Position numbers and translations under genes: made by a program | Notes under the pieces: model-generated | Database searches by the model: none | What the model was told of the DNA's origin: nothing | The model's input: the letters and a program-made list of their open reading frames with translations, nothing else | Origin: Duganella levis | GTDB lineage: Bacteria > Pseudomonadota > Gammaproteobacteria > Burkholderiales > Burkholderiaceae_D | Assembly: GCF_009857605.1 (NCBI RefSeq) | Contig: NZ_WWCT01000003.1 | Location: forward strand, 1 to 64,000 | Length of the DNA stretch: 64,000 nucleotides | Direction: 5' to 3' | Part shown: positions 16,817 through 24,789 of the stretch, piece by piece | Numbering within the stretch: position 1 is the stretch's first letter | How the letters are laid out: each line of letters starts with the position of its first letter

Positions 16817-19585
16817 ATGTACCAAAATTCGAATAACATCAAAATGTCCAAACTAACGCCCATCGCGACCGCAGCGGCCATCCTGACGCTGAGCGTCGCG
16901 ATGAACGCCCAGGCGCAGCAGGCAGCGACCGACAAGGAGCCGGAAACCGTGATCGTCAGCGGTATCCGCGGTTCGCTGCAACAATCGCTGTCGGTCAAGC
17001 GTAATGCGTCGAGCAACGTCGACGTGATTACCGCGGAAGACGTCGGCAAGATGCCGGACAAGAACGTGGCCGACTCGCTGCAACGCGTACCGGGCGTGAA
17101 CATCTCGACCTCCGGCGCAGGCTCGGGCGGCTTCGATGAAAACGACCGCGTCTCGATGCGCGGCACCGCGCCGTCGCTGACCCAGACCCTGATCAACGGC
17201 CACGCCGTCTCGACCGGCGACTGGTTCGTGCTGGACCAGGTGGGCGGCGCCGTCGGCCGTTCCGCATCGTACTCGCTGCTGCCGTCGGAAATCGTCGGCC
17301 AGGTAGTGGTCTACAAAGCACCGACCGCCGACCAGGTGGAAGGCGGTTCGAGCGGCTCGATCGACATCAAGACCCGTCACCCGCTGGACTTCAAAAACGC
17401 GATTTCGATGGAAGCCACCGTACAAGGTGTGTACTCCACCCTCGCTGAAAAAACCGATCCGCAATTCAGTGGCCTGTTCAACTGGAAGAACGAAGCCGGC
17501 ACGCTGGGCCTGATGGTACAGGGCTTCTCGGAAAAACGTTCGCTGCGCCGTGATGGCCAGGAGCTGCTGCAATGGACCCAGGTCGCACCGACCAACGCCG
17601 CCGTGAAGACCAATCCGGACCTGGCCAACGTCTGGTTCCCGCGCCTGATCGGTTCCTCGCTGTTCCAGCAGGAGCGCAAGCGCAAAGGCGGTTTGATCGA
17701 CCTGCAATTCAAGCCTAGCCGCGACTTCTCGCTGGAAGCGACCTACTTCCGTTCGAAGATGGACGCATCGAACTACAACACCAACTACATGACCGACATG
17801 AACGGCTCGGGCATGCTGGGTTCCGGCGTCGCGCCTGATCCGGGCTACGTGGTCCGCAACGGCACACTGGTGTCGGCATCGTTCACCAATAAAGGCACCG
17901 CTGCTGCGCCGCTGCGTTATGGCATCGTCGACAACATCGTGCGCGAAGGCGCTTACGCACAAACCGAGTTCTTTGACCTGGACGGCAAATGGCGCGCCAC
18001 CGATCGCCTGGTGTTCACCGCCAAAGCCGGTTCCACCAAAGGCAAAGGCGTCACGCCTAGCCAGGGCGTGTTTGAAGGTGACGTCAACAACTCCGGCGCC
18101 AGCTATCAGCTGAACGGCCTGGGTTCGCCGGCCACCGTCAAGTTCCCGAACATTAATACCGCCGTCTTCACCGGCACCCCGCTGGACTGGGTGTTCGGCG
18201 TATCGCCTGCCAGCACCGACGACAAAGAGACCTACGGCCAGATCGACGCCGCCTTCCAGCTGGACTCCGGCCCGCTGCGCGAGCTGAAATTCGGTATCCG
18301 CGGCACCCACCACACCCGCTCCAACTTTGAAGTGGCGCAGGGTCCTAACTGGGCTAACACCGACGTCGGCGGCACCAGCACCAACCCGGCATGGAACGGC
18401 ACCACCTACCCTGGCAATTTCGGTAGCGACCTGGGTGGCGACTTCCCTAAAAATGTCTGGGCGCTGGATCCATCCATCCTGCAAGCATGGGGCGACCTGC
18501 ACTCCAACCGCGATATCAGCCGCACCTACTACCAGGACATGTTCAACCTGAAGGAAAACACCAAGGCGTTCTACGTCCAGGGTGAACTGGAAGGCGAAGG
18601 CTGGAGCGGTAACGTCGGCCTGCGCGTGGTGCGCACCGAAGGCACCTCGAACGGCTACCAGATCCTGCCTAACCAGCCGGCCGGCGGCAATCTGCCAGCC
18701 TACCCGTGGGGCGGCTTCGTCAAGCAGACGGCGATCGACAACAACACCACGATTCCGCTGCCTAGCCTGAACCTGAAGTTCGACCTGCGCTCCGACCTGG
18801 TGGCCCGTCTGGGCATCTCGCGCACCATGACCCGTCCTGACTACGGCGCATTGGGCGGCGCCGTGCTGCTGACCGACGAAACCCATACCGGTAACGGCGG
18901 CAATGCGCAACTGAAGCCGGTCAAGTCGACCAACCTGGATGCGTCGCTGCAGTGGTACTTCGCACCGCGCGCCCTGCTGTCGGCTGGCCTGTTCTACATG
19001 GACCTGAAGGACTACGTGGGTTATGGTTCGAGCGTCGGCAACTTCCTCGACACCCGCGCTTCGCAAGAGCAGAACAAGGCGGTCTTCGCGGACTACACCA
19101 TCACCTCGCCGATCAACGTCGGCGCCAAGGTGAAGGGCATGGAACTGGCAGCGCAAATTCCGGTGGGTATGGGCTTCGGCATCGACGGCAACGTCACGCT
19201 GACCGATTCGCACCTGGACTTCGGCGCCTGCCCGGCGATGCAATTCTCGACCTCCGGCGATCCATGCGACATGCTGGGTGCTTCGAAGACCACCGCCAAC
19301 GGCGGCATCTTCTTCGAAAACGACAAGTTCAATGCCCGCGTAAGCTACGCATGGCGCTCGTCGTTCCTGGCTGCGCAGGACCGTGGCACGCCGCTGTATC
19401 AGGATTCGACCGGCACGCTGTCGGCATCGTTCAACTACAACATCAGCAAGAACATCGTGCTGACGCTGAGCGGTCAGAATCTGAACAACCCGATCCTGAA
19501 GAACTACATCTACAACAAGGATCAACCGGCGCGCTTCTACGCCAACGGCGCGCAGTACTACGCCGGTCTGCATATCAAGTACTAA
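16817..19585 (+). CDS. TonB-dependent receptor for chitooligosaccharide/GlcNAc
   Basis: 922 residues. I chose the ATG at 16817 (GGGAGG 4 bases upstream); its signal peptide ends MNAQA/QQ. The TonB box is ETVIVSGIRGSLQQSL, the plug continues ITAEDVGKMPDKNVADSLQRVPGV, and the barrel ends in an aromatic C-terminus (YAGLHIKY). This is the long sugar-type receptor subfamily common in Xanthomonas, Caulobacter and Oxalobacteraceae, distinct from the siderophore receptor at 42709. With the shared operator and the chitinase next door, uptake of chitin fragments across the outer membrane is the likely role. A Rho-independent terminator follows. Confidence 0.88.
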   Translation: MYQNSNNIKMSKLTPIATAAAILTLSVAMNAQAQQAATDKEPETVIVSGIRGSLQQSLSVKRNASSNVDVITAEDVGKMPDKNVADSLQRVPGVNISTSGAGSGGFDENDRVSMRGTAPSLTQTLINGHAVSTGDWFVLDQVGGAVGRSASYSLLPSEIVGQVVVYKAPTADQVEGGSSGSIDIKTRHPLDFKNAISMEATVQGVYSTLAEKTDPQFSGLFNWKNEAGTLGLMVQGFSEKRSLRRDGQELLQWTQVAPTNAAVKTNPDLANVWFPRLIGSSLFQQERKRKGGLIDLQFKPSRDFSLEATYFRSKMDASNYNTNYMTDMNGSGMLGSGVAPDPGYVVRNGTLVSASFTNKGTAAAPLRYGIVDNIVREGAYAQTEFFDLDGKWRATDRLVFTAKAGSTKGKGVTPSQGVFEGDVNNSGASYQLNGLGSPATVKFPNINTAVFTGTPLDWVFGVSPASTDDKETYGQIDAAFQLDSGPLRELKFGIRGTHHTRSNFEVAQGPNWANTDVGGTSTNPAWNGTTYPGNFGSDLGGDFPKNVWALDPSILQAWGDLHSNRDISRTYYQDMFNLKENTKAFYVQGELEGEGWSGNVGLRVVRTEGTSNGYQILPNQPAGGNLPAYPWGGFVKQTAIDNNTTIPLPSLNLKFDLRSDLVARLGISRTMTRPDYGALGGAVLLTDETHTGNGGNAQLKPVKSTNLDASLQWYFAPRALLSAGLFYMDLKDYVGYGSSVGNFLDTRASQEQNKAVFADYTITSPINVGAKVKGMELAAQIPVGMGFGIDGNVTLTDSHLDFGACPAMQFSTSGDPCDMLGASKTTANGGIFFENDKFNARVSYAWRSSFLAAQDRGTPLYQDSTGTLSASFNYNISKNIVLTLSGQNLNNPILKNYIYNKDQPARFYANGAQYYAGLHIKY

Positions 19586-19607
19586 TCGGCTTCATTGTGT
19601 AGTCTGT

Positions 19608-19644
19608 GCCCGCCTCGGCGTCCCCGGCCCTGGCGGGCTTTTTT
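19608..19644 (+). terminator. Rho-independent terminator after the TonB receptor gene
   Basis: Stem GCCCGCC at 19608-19614 pairs with GGCGGGC at 19632-19638, followed by six T. It lies between the receptor stop and the cupin gene, so the cupin gene needs read-through or its own promoter. Confidence 0.8.
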
Positions 19645-19661
19645 ATGCCATCATACGTCGC

Positions 19662-20498
19662 ATGAACACCCCCATCGAATACCACGACCTGGACCCGGCG
19701 CGCTTCTTCAGCGAAGTAGCGGCCAGCTACCGTCCTGCCATCCTGCGCGGCTTTGTGCGGCATTGGCCGGCAGTGCGCGCCGCGCAGCAATCGCCGGAAG
19801 CGCTGTGCCAATATGTGCTCGGCCTGGCCAGCGATGTCGAAATCGACGCCGTGATGACACCGCCCGCCGAACGCGGACGGCTGTTCTACAAGCCGGATAT
19901 GGCAGGCTTCAACTTCGTTCGCAACAAGGTGCCGGTGGCGCGCGTGATCGAGCAGCTGGCGCGCTATTCGCAGTTCGACGCGCCGCCGTCGGTGGCCGTG
20001 CAAAGCGCCTTGATCGACGACTGCATGCCGCGCTTCCCGCTGGAGAATGTGGCGCCGGCGTTGCCGCCGTCCACACGTCCGCGCTTGTGGCTGGGGAATA
20101 CCATCACCACGCCGGCGCACTTTGACGAATCGTACAACCTGGCCTGCGTGGTCAGCGGCGCACGGCGTTTCACGCTGTTCCCACCCGGGCAGGTGGACAA
20201 CCTGTATATCGGCCCGCTGGATTTTGCGCCGACGCCAACGCCGATCAGCATGGTCAATTTCCGCGACCCGGATTATGCACAGCACCCGCGATTCCGCGAG
20301 GCGCTACAGCACGCGCTGGTGGCCGACCTGCTGCCCGGCGATGCGCTCTACATCCCCACGCTGTGGTGGCACCATGTGCAGTCAACCGGCCCGCTGAACA
20401 TGATGGTCAACTACTGGTGGAAGAACGGGCAAGCGGTGGACAGCGCCGGCCCTGCCTTCGACGCACTCCTGGCCGCCCTCAAAGCCCTGAACGCGTAG
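19662..20498 (+). CDS. cupin-like (JmjC-related, Cupin_8) protein
   Basis: 278 residues, cytoplasmic. It opens DLDPARFFSEVAASYRPAILRGFVRHWPAV, the usual start of Cupin_8/JmjC-like proteins, and carries the iron-binding motif HFDESYN (near residue 152) with RRFTLFPPGQVDNLYIGP, then ALYIPTLWWHHVQS, the distal His region. These are candidate Fe(II)/2-oxoglutarate oxygenases. Genes of this type often sit beside sugar TonB receptors in proteobacteria, but their substrate is unsettled. It follows the receptor by 76 bases with a terminator between. Confidence 0.8.
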   Translation: MNTPIEYHDLDPARFFSEVAASYRPAILRGFVRHWPAVRAAQQSPEALCQYVLGLASDVEIDAVMTPPAERGRLFYKPDMAGFNFVRNKVPVARVIEQLARYSQFDAPPSVAVQSALIDDCMPRFPLENVAPALPPSTRPRLWLGNTITTPAHFDESYNLACVVSGARRFTLFPPGQVDNLYIGPLDFAPTPTPISMVNFRDPDYAQHPRFREALQHALVADLLPGDALYIPTLWWHHVQSTGPLNMMVNYWWKNGQAVDSAGPAFDALLAALKALNA

Positions 20499-20516
20499 CG
20501 CCGCGCCGGCAAGGTC

Positions 20517-21371
20517 TTAACGCTTGCGGCGTATCGTCGCCGCCACCGACCAGTCGCGGTCCTGCAAGCCCTGCGCCATCGCATCCTGCATATTCTCGCG
20601 TACCTGCTCCGCCACCGGCAGCAGCGCGCCTTTCGCTTCGGCCGCCGACAAGGCCAGGTTGACGTCCTTGAGGCCCAGCGGCAGCTTGAAGCCCGGCTCA
20701 AAAGTGTTGGTGGCGATGAAGCCGCCGTAGCGCTGATAGCTCGGCGCCGCAAACAGCGTATTGGTCAGCACATCCAGCAGATCGGCCGCCGGCACGCCAT
20801 AGCTCTCGCTCAGGTAGGCCGCCTCGCCCATCGCCGTGAAAGCCTGCGCGATCATCATATTGCCGGAGATTTTGACCACGTTGGCGCGTTTCGGATCGTC
20901 GCCCAACAGCCAGGTCTTGCGGCCCACCGCATCCAGCAGCGGCTGCACCCGGGCGATGGCTTGCGGATCGCCCGCCGCCAGCACGTTCAGCTGCGCCGCC
21001 GCAGCGGCAGCCGGCACGCCGAACACCGGCGCCGAGACGTAGGCGATGCCGGCCTCGCGATGGCGCGCGGCCAGTTCGTCCACCAGCGCCAGCGAAATCG
21101 TCGCCATCATGATGTGGACGCAGTTCTTGTTGGCGCCGGCCAGCGCGCCGCTGTCGAGGATCACGCTGCGCACCGCGTCGTCGTTGGACAGCATGGTCAT
21201 CACCGCGTCGGCCTGGAAGGCGTCGGCCGGCGACTCCAGCACCGTGACGCCATCGATAGCTTGCGCCGCCGCGCGGTTGCGGTTCCACACGCTGACGCTG
21301 TGGCCTGCCCGCACCAGATTCGGCACCATCGCCGCGCCCATGCTGCCTATCCCGATAAAGCTGACTTTCAT
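20517..21371 (-). CDS. NAD(P)-dependent beta-hydroxyacid dehydrogenase
   Basis: 284 residues. The Rossmann start VSFIGIGSMGAAMVPNLVRAGHSVSVWNRN, followed by VMTMLSNDDAVRSVI and a C-terminal helical half with KISGNMMIAQAFTAMGEAA, places it with 3-hydroxyisobutyrate/tartronate semialdehyde/glyoxylate reductase relatives. The conserved catalytic Lys should be the one in VVKISGNM. Substrate is unknown. It is divergent from a LysR gene 95 bases away, its probable regulator. Confidence 0.85.
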   Translation of the reverse strand: MKVSFIGIGSMGAAMVPNLVRAGHSVSVWNRNRAAAQAIDGVTVLESPADAFQADAVMTMLSNDDAVRSVILDSGALAGANKNCVHIMMATISLALVDELAARHREAGIAYVSAPVFGVPAAAAAAQLNVLAAGDPQAIARVQPLLDAVGRKTWLLGDDPKRANVVKISGNMMIAQAFTAMGEAAYLSESYGVPAADLLDVLTNTLFAAPSYQRYGGFIATNTFEPGFKLPLGLKDVNLALSAAEAKGALLPVAEQVRENMQDAMAQGLQDRDWSVAATIRRKR

Positions 21372-21466
21372 TGCATACCTCCGATACTTGGTGAGCCAAC
21401 CAGTATGCGCCGCCGGCGCCGCGCACGGTAGTAGACCGGCGCGTACAAATGTTATACGCTGAACGT

Positions 21467-22387
21467 ATGACCACCTCGTCCAACGCCGCCGACCGCATAG
21501 AGCTGATGCAGACCTTTGTCCGCATCGTGGAAGCCGGCAGCATGTCCGCCGCCGCCACGCAGCTGAGCACCACGCAACCGACCATCAGCCGCCGCCTGCA
21601 AGCGCTGGAACGCATGCTGGGCCTGCGCCTGCTGCAACGCTCCACCCACGCCATGCAGCTGACCGAGGATGGAGAACGCTGCCTGGCGCACGCGCGCGAA
21701 CTGCTGTCACACTGGAGCGCGCTGACCTCCGACGTGCAGGACGCGCGCGAAGAACCGGCCGGGCTGCTGCGCATCGTCGCACCGCACGCCTTCGGCCAGC
21801 AGCAACTGATTGAACCGCTGAACGATTTCCTGCTGCGCCATCCGCGCGTATCGGTGGAGTGGCTGCTGCATGACCGTACGCCGGATTTCATCGCCGAGAA
21901 TATCGACTGCGCCATCCGCGTAGGCGAAGTGAGCGACCCGTCGGTCATCGCCATCAAGCTGGCGGACGTGCCGCGCATCGCGGTTGCCGCGCCGGCGCTG
22001 CTGGCCGGGCAGCCGCTGCCCACGCATCCCGAACAGCTGGCCGGCCTGCCCTGGCTGGCCCTGCGCACCTTCTACCGCAACGAGATCACGCTGCACCACG
22101 CCAGCGGCGCCAGCCACCAACTGACGCTGCAACCGCGCCTGAGCACCGACAGCCTGTTCGCCGTCCGTAACGCCGCCGTGCAAGGCATGGGCGTGTGCGT
22201 GGTGTCTTCATGGGCGCTGCGCGACGAACTGGCGCAAGGCGCGCTGCTGCATCTGGCGCCGGAGTGGCAAGCCACGCCGCTGCCGATGTACCTGGTCTAC
22301 CCACACGCGCCGCACTATCCGGCGCGCTTGCGCAGCTTTATCGACCATATGCGCGCCGCCATGCCGGCGATTCTTTCAGACCTCTGA
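21467..22387 (+). CDS. LysR-family transcriptional regulator
   Basis: 306 residues from the ATG at 21467; an ATG 18 bases upstream is an alternative and neither has a clear ribosome-binding site. Winged HTH ELMQTFVRIVEAGSMSAAATQLSTTQPTISRRLQALE, then the effector-binding domain beginning LRIVAPHAFGQQQL. It belongs to the subgroup of single-gene regulators divergent from an oxidoreductase, and probably controls the dehydrogenase at 20517-21371. Confidence 0.85.
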   Translation: MTTSSNAADRIELMQTFVRIVEAGSMSAAATQLSTTQPTISRRLQALERMLGLRLLQRSTHAMQLTEDGERCLAHARELLSHWSALTSDVQDAREEPAGLLRIVAPHAFGQQQLIEPLNDFLLRHPRVSVEWLLHDRTPDFIAENIDCAIRVGEVSDPSVIAIKLADVPRIAVAAPALLAGQPLPTHPEQLAGLPWLALRTFYRNEITLHHASGASHQLTLQPRLSTDSLFAVRNAAVQGMGVCVVSSWALRDELAQGALLHLAPEWQATPLPMYLVYPHAPHYPARLRSFIDHMRAAMPAILSDL

Positions 22388-22389
22388 CG

Positions 22390-23298
22390 TCAGGCGGCGA
22401 CGGGCAGTCCGAACACCAGCGACTGGTGCGCTGCCACGCCGGCCATCGCGCCATCCGCCACCGCAAACGCGACACTGCCCGCCATGCGCGCCGCATCGCC
22501 GCAGGCATACACGCCGGCCACGCTGGTCGCCTTCATCATATCGGTGCGCAGGAAGCGGCCCATCGGCCCGTCTTCCATCTCGCAGCCCAGCAGCTCACCC
22601 AGCGGACTGGCGCTGTGCAGACGGCTCAACACGAACAAGCCATCCAGCGCCAGCGCGCGGCCATCCGTCAGCGTTACGGTGGCAGTGCCGCTGACAGCTT
22701 GCACCCGCGTGCGCTCGATCGTCACGCCGCGCGCCGCCAGCTTGGCCAGTTGCTCCTCGTCCGGCTCAAAAGCGCCGTTGAGGAAGAAGGTCACCTGCCC
22801 CCAGTCGGGCAGCATCATCGCGTGATGCCAAGAATGCGGGCCGGTCGCCAGTACGCCGATGCGGCCCTGATTCAATTCGTAGCCATGGCAGTACGGGCAG
22901 TGGAAAACACTGCTACCCCAACGCTCGGCCAGGCCGGGAATCGATGGCAGTTCGTCGGCCATGCCGGTGGCGAGTACCAGCCGCTGCGCCTGCGCCACGC
23001 TGCCGTCGCTCAGCATCACGCGAAAGCCATCGTCATGCTGCACCGCCTGTGTGGCCAGGCCTTCGCGCCAAGTCACGGTGGGATACTTCATCAACTGCGC
23101 TCGGCCATCAGCGGCGATGGCCGCGCCTTCGCGCCCGTCCTGCCCGAGGAAGCCGTGCGAGTGGCTGGCGTAGCGGTTGCGGCGCTGGCCGGCGTCGATC
23201 ACCAGCACGCGGCGGCGGGCGCGCGCCAGTTGGGTGGCGGCCGACAGTCCGGCGTAGCTGCCGCCGATAACAATCACGTCGAATTCATCGATGCCCAT
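22390..23298 (-). CDS. FAD/NAD(P) disulfide oxidoreductase, thioredoxin reductase-like, CPYC type
   Basis: 302 residues. FAD-binding VIVIGGSYAGLSAATQLARA at the N-terminus, redox pair C134-P-Y-C137 in FHCPYCHGYE, and the C-terminal GVYACGDAARMAGSVAFAVADG. The NADPH domain lacks a classic bacterial TrxB CATC site; the CPYCHGYE form recalls GliT-type and small-molecule dithiol oxidoreductases. Its start overlaps the end of an Rrf2-family gene by 14 bases, so the two are one transcript and the regulator probably responds to redox or nitrosative stress. Confidence 0.82.
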   Translation of the reverse strand: MGIDEFDVIVIGGSYAGLSAATQLARARRRVLVIDAGQRRNRYASHSHGFLGQDGREGAAIAADGRAQLMKYPTVTWREGLATQAVQHDDGFRVMLSDGSVAQAQRLVLATGMADELPSIPGLAERWGSSVFHCPYCHGYELNQGRIGVLATGPHSWHHAMMLPDWGQVTFFLNGAFEPDEEQLAKLAARGVTIERTRVQAVSGTATVTLTDGRALALDGLFVLSRLHSASPLGELLGCEMEDGPMGRFLRTDMMKATSVAGVYACGDAARMAGSVAFAVADGAMAGVAAHQSLVFGLPVAA

Positions 23299-23728
23299 GC
23301 TGCACTCCCTTGTGATGTGTGTTGAAGCTGGCGGACAGCTCGGCCAGCGTTACGTCTTTAAACCGGGAGATCAGCAATGCTTCCGCCTCATCGAAGGCGC
23401 TGCCCAGCGACTCGTTGACGGCGCGCTCCACCAGGCATTGCGGTTGCTCGACGCGGTTCCCCATCGCGAACACGGTGGGCGAGCCGACCGCTTCGTAGAT
23501 GTCGTGCAGCGTCACCTCGCGCAGGTCGCAGGTGATGCTCCAGCCGCCGCCGTGCCCCTTGTCGGAACCAACGTAGCCGCGCTCCCGCAGCCCCGCCAGT
23601 ACGCGCCGCACCAGCACCGGATTGGTGTCCAGGAAGCCCGCCAGTTCTTCGGATGTAAAAGGCCTGTCGCCATGCGCCATGTGCAGCAGCACGTGCAGGA
23701 TGGAGGAAAGTTTGCTGTCTCGTCTCAT
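23285..23728 (-). CDS. Rrf2-family transcriptional regulator
   Basis: 147 residues from the ATG at 23728 (MRRDSKLSSILHVLLHM); an upstream GTG at 23764 is possible. HTH region FTSEELAGFLDTNPVLVRRVLAGLRERGYVGS and wing GHGGGWSI are clear. IscR/NsrR members use three clustered Cys; here only two scattered Cys (TCDLREV and QCLVERA) are present, so an Fe-S cluster of the usual kind is unlikely, and it is closer to YwnA/CymR-like members. It precedes and overlaps the oxidoreductase gene. Confidence 0.8.
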   Translation of the reverse strand: MRRDSKLSSILHVLLHMAHGDRPFTSEELAGFLDTNPVLVRRVLAGLRERGYVGSDKGHGGGWSITCDLREVTLHDIYEAVGSPTVFAMGNRVEQPQCLVERAVNESLGSAFDEAEALLISRFKDVTLAELSASFNTHHKGVQHGHR

Positions 23729-23826
23729 GTAACTAATGATAGTACATAATCGCAAAACGTGCACGCAACTCGCTAAACTGAGGCCATGCCATTGATGGCG
23801 GCTGCGCGCGGCGGTACATTGAAGGC

Positions 23827-24786
23827 ATGCGCTACCTCTCCCTCCTCCTGTTTGCCTTCTCCCTCAGTTCCGCCAGCGCCGCCCCGCGCGACGCCAGAAC
23901 CCAGGCCACTTACGATTACCTGCTCGGCATCTGGGGCAAGAACATCATCGCCGGCCAGTCCGACCTGACCTGGCGCGACGATGTCGATATGGCGCAGCGG
24001 GTGCACGACGACACCGGCAAGTATCCGGCGCTGATGGGCTACGATTTCATGAACTACTACGACGCCACCGAAGCCGATGGCCGCCACCAGACCGAGGAAG
24101 CCATCGCCTGGTCGCGCAAGGGTGGACTGGTGAGCTTCCACTGGCACTGGCGCATGGAGAACGGCAAGTTCTACACCAAGGAGACGCCCTACGCCATCCC
24201 GTCCGATCAGAACTGGCGCAAGATCGATGACGCCATCGACCGCATCGCCGTCGAATTGAAGCGGCTACAGGACGCCAACGTGCCGGTGCTCTGGCGCCCG
24301 CTGCACGAAGCCTCCGGCGGCTGGTTCTGGTGGGGGCGCCCGCGCAGCGACGGCGTGGAGCCGGCGACCGCCTACATCCAGCTATGGCGCCATATGTACA
24401 CGCGCCTGACGCAAACGCACGGCCTGCACAATCTGATCTGGGTATGGAATGGACAAGACCCGGCCTGGTATCCGGGCGATGATGTGGTGGACATCACCGG
24501 CTACGACATCTACGACAAGACCTACAGCGCGGCCTACCGCAAGGCGCAGCAGCACGCCAAGCCGATTGCGCTGACCGAGACCGGATACATTCCCGATCCG
24601 GCGCAAAGCGCTGCCGCTGGCGAGTGGTGGTTGTGGTTCATGGTGTGGAATGATGCCGCCGGTGCTGCGGGCGTCACCAGCCAGGATAATTTCTGGACTG
24701 GCGAGTACCACAACACCGGCGCGCACAAGCGCAAGGTCTACAACGATCCGCGCGTGATTACGCTGGACCGTTTGCCGAAGTTCTGA
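23827..24786 (+). CDS. secreted GH26 beta-mannanase-like glycosidase
   Basis: 319 residues, signal peptide 1-19 (SSASA/AP). GH26 features: GQSDLTW near residue 43, FHWHWRMENG near 104, the acid/base WRPLHEA with E161, WVWNGQDPAWYPGDDVVDITGYDIYD, and the nucleophile in LTETG with E251. It should cut beta-1,4-mannan outside the cell. It stands alone, with no mannose genes beside it. No binding module is attached. Confidence 0.88.
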   Translation: MRYLSLLLFAFSLSSASAAPRDARTQATYDYLLGIWGKNIIAGQSDLTWRDDVDMAQRVHDDTGKYPALMGYDFMNYYDATEADGRHQTEEAIAWSRKGGLVSFHWHWRMENGKFYTKETPYAIPSDQNWRKIDDAIDRIAVELKRLQDANVPVLWRPLHEASGGWFWWGRPRSDGVEPATAYIQLWRHMYTRLTQTHGLHNLIWVWNGQDPAWYPGDDVVDITGYDIYDKTYSAAYRKAQQHAKPIALTETGYIPDPAQSAAAGEWWLWFMVWNDAAGAAGVTSQDNFWTGEYHNTGAHKRKVYNDPRVITLDRLPKF

Positions 24787-24789
24787 CGC

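Noticed and set aside
16853..19573. Very long open frames on the strand opposite the TonB receptor, and likewise opposite the M16 peptidase (25036-27429) and alaS (38847-41375)
   Set aside because: They mirror the codon periodicity of the real genes in GC-rich DNA, have no family motifs or ribosome-binding sites, and are rich in Arg, Gln and Val as expected of antisense shadows.
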